Shown here one piece after another: positions 23,244 to 29,027 of a DNA stretch of 29,724 nucleotides. Position 1 is the first letter of the stretch, and the number at the start of each line of letters is the position of its first letter. The stretch is from a virus. Below the pieces are notes generated by a model. It ran no database searches and was not told where the DNA came from. It saw only the letters and a program-made list of their open reading frames with translations. Made by a program: the position numbers and the translations under genes. The DNA is taken from IMG/VR virus record IMGVR_UViG_3300022926_000079, positions 1 through 29,724 of that record; one strand, given 5' to 3'.

Positions 23244-23443
23244 GATGATTCCTCAATCCAGTTGATCAACACCAACACCAAAAGAAACTGAAACAACCAG
23301 CATCCGATAGTGACCGGGACGATCTCCGGCTGAGAACGAATGACCTCATCAACCCCGTCCGGTGACCAAGGTGACCACAAGGCCCACACCACCGTCACCG
23401 TTGCCGCACCTGCGGCGATCAGCAAACGTGTTGCACGTCTCAC
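23240..23443 (-). CDS. Small two-helix membrane protein
   Basis: 67 residues: a basic N terminus (MRRATR), one helix (LLIAAGAATVTVVWALW), a short external loop with SPWSPDG, and a second hydrophobic helix (IGCWLFQFLLVLVLINW). GTG 23443 overlaps the previous TGA as GTGA and has GGAAGG upstream. Could be an early membrane protein, for example in superinfection control, but nothing specific is seen. Confidence 0.65.
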   Translation of the reverse strand: MRRATRLLIAAGAATVTVVWALWSPWSPDGVDEVIRSQPEIVPVTIGCWLFQFLLVLVLINWIEESS

Positions 23444-23640
23444 AGCACACCTTCCTTCCACCAGCGGTCGTTCGCCCAACGGCGAGCATCATGCAGACAT
23501 GACTCACCGTAAAACTTGCGGCGGGCACCAGTCCGCATCGACATCGCCATAGCGATACACGGATCAGTCTTGTGCTCCCTGATCACATAGTCACCGACCT
23601 GTTCATAATCAACGAAATCATGAATCGTTGCTTCAGCCAT
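23440..23640 (-). CDS. Small hypothetical protein
   Basis: 66 residues, polar and aromatic (IHDFVDYEQVGDYVIREHKT; CLHDARRWANDRWWKEGVL) with two cysteines. It has a good Shine-Dalgarno (GAAGGAG). The ATG overlaps the upstream zinc-ribbon stop as ATGGCTGA, an eight-base overlap. No family recognised. Confidence 0.65.
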   Translation of the reverse strand: MAEATIHDFVDYEQVGDYVIREHKTDPCIAMAMSMRTGARRKFYGESCLHDARRWANDRWWKEGVL

Positions 23641-23767
23641 CGGTCTTCTCCTTCATCAATCGGCCACCACCCGTGTGCTTGCTGCACGTCGGAGGATGGG
23701 AAAGTTTTACTTGTGTTGTGACGGTGACCCCGCATGCGGGACACACCCACGTTTGTTTTGTTGTCAT
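23633..23767 (-). CDS. Micro zinc-ribbon protein
   Basis: 44 residues: MTTKQTWVCPACGVTVTT, then KLSHPPTCSKHTGG and a basic tail. Ligands would be C9, C12, C28 and H31, a complete zinc-finger set. ATG 23767 overlaps the transglycosylase TGA as ATGA and its own TGA lies in the next start (ATGGCTGA). The junctions and zinc ligands argue for a real gene. The function is unknown. Confidence 0.65.
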   Translation of the reverse strand: MTTKQTWVCPACGVTVTTQVKLSHPPTCSKHTGGGRLMKEKTDG

Positions 23768-24315
23768 GACATTCCCCACGGCTCATAGCCGTATTCAAGC
23801 CAAATAACTAAGGCTGCTTGCAAGTTGACATGCGGATCATACAAGTCGTCACATTCGTTCAAGATTCCGAACTCCTGCAACCAACCAACCTCAACACCGT
23901 ACGAAGGATTCGGACGGCACCAATGCCCATTGATCTGCATCAACCCACGGCTACCACCACGCGGATCGCTGGTGTTGATAACCGTAGGGTCACATCGTGA
24001 CTCACGATGAATCAGATAGTCAACAGTTTCAATCTCGCTGATCGGCCAACCGATAGCGACAGCATCATCCAACCACTGGGCACACAGCCCCTCCGGCAAC
24101 GTCGTTGTCACCGGAGGAACCGTGCTGGGTGTCCCTGCAGGGACACTTGTAGTGGTGGGGGCGGCCGGTGCAGGCCGGGCCTCCCGAGCCTGAGCCTGCA
24201 CCGACGTGGTCGTCACCAACTCCAACGGGTAAGTGGATTCCACAGGAGGGGTTGTTGTGTCCTGTGATGCACATCCCGTCATTAGTACGGCGACGGCCAC
24301 TACCGCCCACCTCAT
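23764..24315 (-). CDS. Lipoprotein lytic transglycosylase-like protein
   Basis: 183 residues. A lipoprotein signal (MRWAVVAVAVLMTGC, lipobox cysteine C15) is followed by a Thr/Pro/Val linker (about 20-72) and an SLT-like domain: the catalytic-type E105 in IHRESRCDP and the GLMQIN motif (124-129). Such enzymes cut the glycan strand of peptidoglycan, here outside the membrane and anchored to it. It lies in the early block rather than with lysis or tail genes. A palindrome copy is translated as VPAGT in the linker. Possible roles include exit, cell-envelope remodelling or superinfection exclusion. Confidence 0.8.
   Translation of the reverse strand: MRWAVVAVAVLMTGCASQDTTTPPVESTYPLELVTTTSVQAQAREARPAPAAPTTTSVPAGTPSTVPPVTTTLPEGLCAQWLDDAVAIGWPISEIETVDYLIHRESRCDPTVINTSDPRGGSRGLMQINGHWCRPNPSYGVEVGWLQEFGILNECDDLYDPHVNLQAALVIWLEYGYEPWGMS
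24129..24146. repeat. 18-bp palindrome, copy 2 (inside the transglycosylase linker)
   Basis: GTGTCCCTGCAGGGACAC, a full 18-bp match to copy 1, inside the coding sequence for the low-complexity linker, where an insertion would do least harm to the protein. That placement suggests a mobile or selected DNA element rather than a protein-coding constraint. Confidence 0.85.
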
Positions 24316-24770
24316 GACTCACCCAGCCGACGCTTTAGGTGAGCGATCTCGTCACGCAAATCAACGATAACACGTTCCAACTCACGGGCCTCACGGACCA
24401 GCCGCTGAGACTTTGTCTCGGCAGGTGTCCGGTACAACTCGTCAGCATCAAACATGTCGGCGTAATCGGCGTGAACGTACACGGAGCAACGAGGCTGCCC
24501 CGGCTTACGGTACACAGCCAACCGTGCGATCTTCCCCTGCTTGTGCAGGTTCGTCAACGCACCAGAAGACTGGCCGTGATGAGTGCCTAGGGCTTCATCG
24601 ATGTCACGGAACGTGGCACCGATGGTTCCTTGCCGGTACACGAAGTCCAACACTTTCGATAGGCGTTTCGACAGCGTGCCGTCGGATGCCTCATCGATGG
24701 CTCGTTCACGGGATGCCGACTGGGCAGCAGCATCCTGCCACCCAGCCGTCCCCCAGTAGTAGCCACTCAT
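24312..24770 (-). CDS. Winged-helix DNA-binding protein with coiled-coil tail
   Basis: 152 residues. Residues about 33-95 (LSKVLDFVYRQGTIGATFRD, IDEALGTHHGQSSGALTNLH, KQGKIARLAVY) read as a winged helix with a wing strand; residues about 118-150 are a charged coiled coil (REARELERVIVDLRDEIAHL). Probably a dimeric transcriptional regulator of the early genes and a candidate binder of the palindrome; that link is inference. The stop overlaps the next ATG (ATGA). Confidence 0.75.
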   Translation of the reverse strand: MSGYYWGTAGWQDAAAQSASRERAIDEASDGTLSKRLSKVLDFVYRQGTIGATFRDIDEALGTHHGQSSGALTNLHKQGKIARLAVYRKPGQPRCSVYVHADYADMFDADELYRTPAETKSQRLVREARELERVIVDLRDEIAHLKRRLGES

Positions 24771-24979
24771 GACGGCTCCGAATACAGAACGTCGGTGACC
24801 TGCGGAACGAACCGTTCCAACGCTTCGGCCAGCCGTCGCTGCTGTTTCAGTTGGGACTTCGACGGTTCGTCAAGACGCTGCCAACTGGTCAGCAACGTCT
24901 GCCCCGCCTGAGACAGTGCCTTCGCATCAGCGATAGTGAGAAAGAATTCCCACTCTGGTACATCACTCGTAGTAGTCAT
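24767..24979 (-). CDS. Small helical hypothetical protein
   Basis: 70 residues from ATG 24979: an acidic N terminus, a helix (TIADAKALSQAGQTLLTSWQ), then a basic helix (KSQLKQQRRLAEALERFV). AAGGA lies 11 bases upstream. It overlaps both neighbours. No family recognised. Confidence 0.6.
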   Translation of the reverse strand: MTTTSDVPEWEFFLTIADAKALSQAGQTLLTSWQRLDEPSKSQLKQQRRLAEALERFVPQVTDVLYSEPS

Positions 24980-25121
24980 CGGACAATGGTCCTTTCCCGG
25001 CAATAACTGCCGATAGATATTCAAACGTGGGGATACCGTCGTCATGTGGTGGGCAATGCTGCTCGCACATGTCGACGGGTGCGCCGTCGTCGGCCCACTT
25101 GCAGCCGCACGACTCAACCAT
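24963..25121 (-). CDS. Micro cysteine-rich, possibly zinc-binding protein
   Basis: 52 residues: CGCKWADDG and MCEQHCPPHDD (C5, C7, C19, C23 plus His) could form a zinc site, followed by a helical acidic tail. ATG 25121 overlaps the previous stop as ATGGTTGA, and its own end overlaps the next start by 17 bases. Confidence 0.6.
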   Translation of the reverse strand: MVESCGCKWADDGAPVDMCEQHCPPHDDGIPTFEYLSAVIAGKGPLSDDYYE

Positions 25122-25422
25122 CGAACGTCTCGCTGTCAACGACACGCACGTTGTACGACAGGTCGACCTCAACGGTGAACCTGAACTTCGATGGGCTGCC
25201 TGCTGCGGGCTGGTCGATCTGCTGGATGTAGTTCTCCATCAGCACCTTGTCCATCAGTAGCGAATCAAGTGATTCGCCGGGGATCAACGTGTCGTCCACA
25301 TGCAAGGCAGGGAACCCTTCGATGATCTCAGGTTTGATCTTCGGGTGGATCAACTCGCAGCCCTCCAACGGGCGGGCCACACCGGACGGACGGTGATAGA
25401 TGAACGCAGGATGCCCGCTCAT
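25114..25422 (-). CDS. Hypothetical protein
   Basis: 102 residues, probably mixed alpha/beta, with an N terminus GHPAFIYHRPSG and a beta-rich end (FRFTVEVDLSYNVRVVDS). ATG 25422 overlaps the preceding TGA as ATGA. No family recognised; it sits in a run of co-transcribed small early genes. Confidence 0.62.
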   Translation of the reverse strand: MSGHPAFIYHRPSGVARPLEGCELIHPKIKPEIIEGFPALHVDDTLIPGESLDSLLMDKVLMENYIQQIDQPAAGSPSKFRFTVEVDLSYNVRVVDSETFDG

Positions 25423-25823
25423 CGCACACCTCCCAAGAACCCGGTCATGTTGCGGCACGCTTCGACCACAGCGGGACGATCCTCTTCGACCGTCACTGCT
25501 TTGCGTGAAACGTACACGTCATGACGCAACGCAACACGATCCGTCTTGTACTCCTGTGTCGCCGGGTCGAACGACCACCGGTTGACACCGGTGCCCGGAA
25601 CATGGCGGTAACGGAACTCAAGGTCAGAGTTGCGGCACTCATGGTTCAACCAAGAGCCACGGCACTGGTTGCGGAAGATTGCTTCCCCATCAGGGAACAT
25701 CTTCAGAGTGTCACGCGCCTCTTCGATGAGACGTGCAACCTTGGAGGTGCGGGTACGTCGTCTTGGTTCAACACCAACTTCGGCGGTGCGGAACTTGTTT
25801 ACTGTGATTTGGATTTCATCCAT
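25419..25823 (-). CDS. Hypothetical basic protein
   Basis: 134 residues, basic (GVEPRRRTRTSKVARLIEEA), with a helical centre and an aromatic, charged C-terminal half (HDVYVSRKAVTVEEDRPAVV). ATG 25823 is preferred over the upstream in-frame start near 25886 because AAGGAGG lies about nine bases before it. No known family was recognised. It follows a hairpin that may end the DUF932 transcript. Confidence 0.65.
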   Translation of the reverse strand: MDEIQITVNKFRTAEVGVEPRRRTRTSKVARLIEEARDTLKMFPDGEAIFRNQCRGSWLNHECRNSDLEFRYRHVPGTGVNRWSFDPATQEYKTDRVALRHDVYVSRKAVTVEEDRPAVVEACRNMTGFLGGVR

Positions 25824-25872
25824 GATGAGCCCCCTCCTTGGAGGCGTGGGTTTGTTTGGTTTGGTATTGCTG

Positions 25873-25901
25873 CCCGGCCACCCCAAGGCGGGGTGACCGG
25901 G
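25873..25901 (-). terminator. Hairpin downstream of the DUF932 gene
   Basis: Arms of twelve bases (CCCGGCCACCCC with GGGGTGACCGGG, one mismatch) around a five-base loop, just after the DUF932 stop at 25910. There is no T-run on either side, so it may be a partial terminator or an mRNA-end stabiliser that raises the level of the upstream message. Confidence 0.65.
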
Positions 25902-25909
25902 ACATCTTG

Positions 25910-26872
25910 TCAGGCGAGAGCGAGACGCTCAGCACGGATAGTCATGGCCTGCTTGGTGCCGGGGTCAGTGACCACATCGACCTGCTTGGCGAAGTTGCCC
26001 TTGGTCTTGTCGTGATACTCCCAGCCCTGAATCGACTGCACCATGCACCACGCATTGTGACCGAACTCGTCCGACTCGTAGTCGTACCGCTTCATGATCG
26101 CATCGACCTTGTTCTCCCAACGGGTGAACTTGGACGCATAGCCACGCCACGTTTCCTTCGGGTCACGCACCGGCATCGGGATAACCCTGAACAGAAAGTC
26201 CTTCGCCTGCGAACGGCTTTCGAACGTGATCGCACGCATCTGCTTGGCACGACCAAGGAACGTGTCCCAAGAATCCTGAGCCCGTGAAATGTACGTCGCC
26301 CACGATGCGATGATCACGCTGTGGTTCTTGGTGTGACGCGCCGAGAACAGTTTGGAGTCGTACGACTGGGCGTTCTCGCACGCTGCACGGTACATGAACG
26401 AGTGAATCTGGGTCGACCTGCTGCCATCTTGGGAGTCAGTCACCATCAGGCATGGCTTGACGATGTCGCCGCCACCAAGGTCAACCGCGCCGGTCAACTC
26501 CAACGTGACCACCAGCACCTTGCCGTGTTCGATCATCGCTAGACCGGTGCAACTGTTCGGGAACGCAGCCTCCACCATGTCGATGGTCTGCATGTACGGG
26601 GTCGCCGGGTAACCGTGCGACACCGCCGGGTTCAGCAACGCAGGCGGGTCAACCGATTCGTTCCACACACTGTACGCCGTAGGTGTACCACGGTTCTCCG
26701 GTGTATGGCCCGACGGATGGACCAGCGGATGCTTGACCGGAACGAAGTTCGCTCCGGCATCCAACGCAAGATCGATTGCGCTGGCCTTGTCTCCGACCGG
26801 AAGCATGTCATCACGACTAAGCATGACGTTGCCAGTTACCCGGCCGGTTTGGTTTGTACGGAAGAAAGCCAT
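25910..26872 (-). CDS. DUF932-family phage/plasmid protein
   Basis: 320 residues. The sequence fits the DUF932 family (phage/plasmid-like proteins): a mid-protein segment HSFMYRAACENA (compare RVVCxNTL) and a helical C-terminal half with WENKVDAIMKRYDYES. Members are common in phages and conjugative elements, with no settled biochemical role. ATG 26872 is chosen because AAAGGGGAG precedes it; an upstream in-frame start exists near 26989 but would read through the leader. The gene has its own promoter and a structured leader, which suggests individual control. Confidence 0.78.
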   Translation of the reverse strand: MAFFRTNQTGRVTGNVMLSRDDMLPVGDKASAIDLALDAGANFVPVKHPLVHPSGHTPENRGTPTAYSVWNESVDPPALLNPAVSHGYPATPYMQTIDMVEAAFPNSCTGLAMIEHGKVLVVTLELTGAVDLGGGDIVKPCLMVTDSQDGSRSTQIHSFMYRAACENAQSYDSKLFSARHTKNHSVIIASWATYISRAQDSWDTFLGRAKQMRAITFESRSQAKDFLFRVIPMPVRDPKETWRGYASKFTRWENKVDAIMKRYDYESDEFGHNAWCMVQSIQGWEYHDKTKGNFAKQVDVVTDPGTKQAMTIRAERLALA

Positions 26873-26910
26873 TGGGCTCCCCTTTCTGACCCGTAGGTCG
26901 TTGTTTATTT

Positions 26911-26928
26911 TTTTACCGGTTGGTAAAA
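26911..26928 (-). promoter_or_regulatory. Inverted repeat in the DUF932 leader (candidate operator)
   Basis: TTTTACC and GGTAAAA flank a four-base centre, 40 bases upstream of the DUF932 start. A-rich and T-rich flanks do not give a T-run after the hairpin on the - strand, so it is not a normal terminator for this transcript. It looks more like a protein-binding operator or a leader hairpin. Confidence 0.5.
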
Positions 26929-26951
26929 CTTGTTGTCCCCTAGGTGTTGAT

Positions 26952-26989
26952 GTGGCCGGGAGCCCAAGGGGACATAGACCCCCGGCCAC
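26952..26989 (-). promoter_or_regulatory. Stem-loop at the predicted 5' end of the DUF932 transcript
   Basis: Perfect nine-base arms GTGGCCGGG and CCCGGCCAC (26952-26960 and 26981-26989) enclose a 20-base loop. The distal arm begins about at the predicted transcription start of P2, so the mRNA would begin with a stable stem. 5' stems of this kind protect messages from decay. Confidence 0.55.
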
Positions 26990-26996
26990 GAACTAA

Positions 26997-27026
26997 ATAC
27001 TAGACGAAACTAAATGGGTTCGTCAA
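26997..27026 (-). promoter_or_regulatory. Early promoter P2 with embedded stop codon
   Basis: On the - strand: TTGACG (27026-27021), an 18-base spacer, TAGTAT (27002-26997). The flanking ACTTGACGAAC is identical to that at P1. The TGA of the 27023-27226 gene lies inside TTGACG. It drives the DUF932 gene with a leader of about 118 bases. Confidence 0.72.
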
Positions 27027-27226
27027 GTCGGCAGACCGGACAGCACGTCCTTGATCCACCTTTCGTAACTCAACGATGCCAGCCGCAATTTCTGTGGTTC
27101 CTGACATTTGTCACAGAACGGCGAACCATCAGTCGCATTACGAGAACAGATGATTGGGTATGGAATCTTCTCGCCACCGTAACTCCTCAGAGTGAAGCCG
27201 GTTTGCCTTTCGCAACGCCTGCCCAT
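27023..27226 (-). CDS. Small cysteine-rich protein
   Basis: 67 residues with cysteines RRCERQTG, IICSRNATDG and FCDKCQEP, four in a possible zinc site, and a basic, aromatic C terminus (LSYERWIKDVLSGL). ATG 27226 is preferred over GTG 27229 because GGGAGG lies seven bases upstream; both overlap the GP88-like stop. The function is unknown. Confidence 0.65.
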   Translation of the reverse strand: MGRRCERQTGFTLRSYGGEKIPYPIICSRNATDGSPFCDKCQEPQKLRLASLSYERWIKDVLSGLPT

Positions 27227-28113
27227 CACACCACCTCCCGAATGAACCCGTGCGTATCCGGACGCTTGCCGTCCGTGCGCTTCTTGACACGGACCAGCAC
27301 CGCATAGTTGCCACGCTCGTCACGTGGCGTATCAGCACACCGCAAGTCATGCACGTCGCCATCGATGACGGGTCTGCCCATGAACGTGTCAGGCAACGCC
27401 GCACCCTTGGGTAAGTTGACTGGCACCACGATGTTGCCCTGATGTTCATCGAACATGGCGCGGTCGTCACGTTCGGTCGCAGACCGCACCAGATAATAGT
27501 TCGGCACGGTCGTGCGCCAGCCCGACCTGACCAACGGGCGTTTCGTGTAGTCCTGAAAATCCACGTCCGGATGACGAGACAGAATCGACTCGTCACCCAC
27601 GTACGCCTCGGTCACCACATCCAGATCGGACGTGCCATTGATACGGCACACCAACGTCTTACCGCACCGGCCCACACGTTTCTTCGCTAGACCGATCTCG
27701 TAGTCGACCAACAGCCAGAAGTCATAGGGGAACAGACAGAGCATGACGTACCGGGCCAGCATGGCACGGGACGCAGCCCCGCCAGATATTCCTAGGTGGC
27801 CCGAGTTGCCAAGGCACGCGGCCCGACATCCCGGTGTCGCATGGCTGCACACGTTGCGATGTTTGCCCTGCATCGTCGTCCAAAGTTTGATCAGACGGGG
27901 CGATGCCAACTCGTCAAAGAGTTGGCGACCACGGTTCGCCTGCGGCAGATACATCACGATCTGCTCCAACTTATCTGTCCACTGTGCGTTGTGCGCCGTC
28001 TTCGCGGACCGCGACTGCTTGGTGAACATCTTCGGGTTTTCCCCACCTCCAACTAGGCGGGAGATCACCCAGAACTTTGCCTTCGCTGAGGCTAGGTGTG
28101 TTTTGTACGTCAT
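27226..28113 (-). CDS. GP88-like phage protein
   Basis: 295 residues. It resembles the gene 88 family first seen in mycobacteriophage L5: a cysteine cluster (NVCSHATPGCRAACLGNSGH), a helical middle (ARYVMLCLFPYDFWLLVDYE), then VCRINGTSDLDVV and DVDFQDYTKRPL, matching the family's hRhN.G..D and P....YTK segments. The biochemical role is unknown; the clustered cysteines suggest a metal site. ATG 28113 overlaps the previous stop as ATGA. Confidence 0.72.
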   Translation of the reverse strand: MTYKTHLASAKAKFWVISRLVGGGENPKMFTKQSRSAKTAHNAQWTDKLEQIVMYLPQANRGRQLFDELASPRLIKLWTTMQGKHRNVCSHATPGCRAACLGNSGHLGISGGAASRAMLARYVMLCLFPYDFWLLVDYEIGLAKKRVGRCGKTLVCRINGTSDLDVVTEAYVGDESILSRHPDVDFQDYTKRPLVRSGWRTTVPNYYLVRSATERDDRAMFDEHQGNIVVPVNLPKGAALPDTFMGRPVIDGDVHDLRCADTPRDERGNYAVLVRVKKRTDGKRPDTHGFIREVV

Positions 28114-28253
28114 TTGTCCTCCAACTCGTCGCGTTCTCCGTTCGTCATGATCATGTCGACCAGCAGACCTAGGACGTATTTAGCGTCGTCCCTGTCTAGG
28201 TCGTGGATGTAGTTCTCCATGACGTTCAGTGCTTGTTCGGATTTGTTGCTCAT
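28110..28253 (-). CDS. Small acidic hypothetical protein
   Basis: 47 residues: SEQALNVMENYIHDLDRDDA, then KYVLGLLVDMIMTNGERDE. Helical and acidic, possibly a small binding protein. It starts one base after the preceding stop. The duplicated palindrome element lies upstream, at 28268-28301. Confidence 0.62.
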   Translation of the reverse strand: MSNKSEQALNVMENYIHDLDRDDAKYVLGLLVDMIMTNGERDELEDK

Positions 28254-28254
28254 G

Positions 28255-28572
28255 TCAGACGGCCTCCGTCCCTGCGGGACTCCCTGTCCCTGCAGGGACA
28301 CACTCGTAATGGTTGCCCGTCTCCGGGTCGTGGTCGTCCCTGCACCCCAATATGGTGACCCGATCACAATGGTCGCAGATGCCATACAGTTCGTACAGGG
28401 TGGCGTTCCAGTGGTCAAGGATTTTGTCGGCTACCGCACGGTGCGACGTGTCGCACCCGGCACCGCCTAGGTACACCGGGACACGCAGCCCGGCGATGTA
28501 CCCCACCCCGACGTAGGAACCACCACGATCTTCGACCGTGATGTTGTCGATACGCATCGTCGGCGCACTCAT
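28255..28572 (-). CDS. Hypothetical protein with CxxC and an element-derived C terminus
   Basis: 105 residues from ATG 28572 (GGAGGAA upstream). Beta-rich N terminus (DNITVEDRGGSYVGVGYIAG), a helical centre and CDHCDRVTILGC with three cysteines. The last residues, CVPAGTGSPAGTEAV, are encoded by the repeat element at 28268-28301. The original C terminus may have been replaced or extended when that element arrived. The TGATG junction with the upstream gene suggests coupling. Confidence 0.62.
   Translation of the reverse strand: MSAPTMRIDNITVEDRGGSYVGVGYIAGLRVPVYLGGAGCDTSHRAVADKILDHWNATLYELYGICDHCDRVTILGCRDDHDPETGNHYECVPAGTGSPAGTEAV
28268..28301. repeat. Composite palindrome element, copy 3 (first of a near-identical pair)
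   Basis: A 13-base imperfect palindrome (GTCCCTGCGGGAC, 28268-28280) sits next to a full TGTCCCTGCAGGGACA (28285-28300). The whole 34-base unit recurs at 28722-28755 with only three mismatches. It lies in the C-terminal codons of the 28255-28572 gene. Confidence 0.85.
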
Positions 28573-28697
28573 CACAGTTCCTCCAAGTGAACGATGGTCG
28601 CACCGCAACGGCACTCCCACATGTTGTGACCTGTCTTGCGTCGTGCGACCAGATGGTCGCACCGCTTGTTGTTTTGTTTCGTTTGTTTGTTCTTCAC
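28572..28697 (-). CDS. Micro zinc-ribbon protein
   Basis: 41 residues from GTG 28697: MKNKQTKQNNKRCDHLVAR, then MWECRCGATIVHLEEL. Ligand candidates are C13, H15, C30 and C32. GGAGGG lies just upstream of the GTG. It is the first gene after promoter P3. Confidence 0.62.
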   Translation of the reverse strand: MKNKQTKQNNKRCDHLVARRKTGHNMWECRCGATIVHLEEL

Positions 28698-28721
28698 GGT
28701 GTCCCTCCGTTGCTTGTGGGT

Positions 28722-28755
28722 GTCGCTGCGGGACTTGCTGTCCCTGCAGGGACAC
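28722..28755. repeat. Composite palindrome element, copy 4 (second of the pair, in the P3 leader)
   Basis: It has the same layout as 28268-28301: GTCGCTGCGGGAC followed by TGTCCCTGCAGGGACA (28739-28754). It lies between promoter P3 and the first gene, about 40 bases after the predicted transcription start, a good place for an operator or an attenuator. Confidence 0.85.
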
Positions 28756-28792
28756 CCGGTTCGGTGTGGCTGGTCCCCCAACCACTAACTAC

Positions 28793-28821
28793 AGATTACC
28801 ACACCAACCAGAGTTTGTCAA
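28793..28821 (-). promoter_or_regulatory. Early promoter P3 with embedded stop codon
   Basis: On the - strand: TTGACA (28821-28816), a 17-base spacer, TAATCT (28798-28793). It is the closest of the three to the sigma70 consensus. The shared context ACTTGACAAAC overlaps the TGA at 28820-28818. It leads into a leader of about 88 bases containing the palindrome element. Confidence 0.78.
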
Positions 28822-29027
28822 GTCCTACTAGACACGGGCACCGGTGGGGTCATCGACACCACCACACCCGGAGCCCACCCCAATAACGACACCAACGACC
28901 GGCGACCATCAACTAGACAGACCACATACCGGTCGGCCCCGTCATCGTCAACACCCAACGGGCGACACCACGCCACCCCAACATCGACATAACCGGCACC
29001 CGCTCGCATTGCTACATGTTCCAACAT
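28818..29027 (-). CDS. Small hypothetical protein ending in promoter P3
   Basis: 69 residues from ATG 29027: MLEHVAMRAGAGYVDVGVAW, then RYVVCLVDGRRSLVSLLGW and PVPVSSRT. It has ordinary amino-acid composition, unlike the repetitive reading frame upstream of it, and its TGA lies in the -35 box exactly as at P1 and P2. The ribosome-binding site is weak. Moderate support only. Confidence 0.45.
   Translation of the reverse strand: MLEHVAMRAGAGYVDVGVAWCRPLGVDDDGADRYVVCLVDGRRSLVSLLGWAPGVVVSMTPPVPVSSRT

Noticed and set aside
23729-23740. 12-bp palindrome CCCGCATGCGGG
   Set aside because: It lies exactly on the CPxCG knuckle codons of the micro zinc-ribbon gene, is single copy, and does not share the GTCCCTGCAGGGAC core.
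26911-26928. TTTTACC/GGTAAAA as a Rho-independent terminator
   Set aside because: On the transcribed - strand an A-run, not a T-run, follows the stem, and it lies in a leader between promoter and gene.
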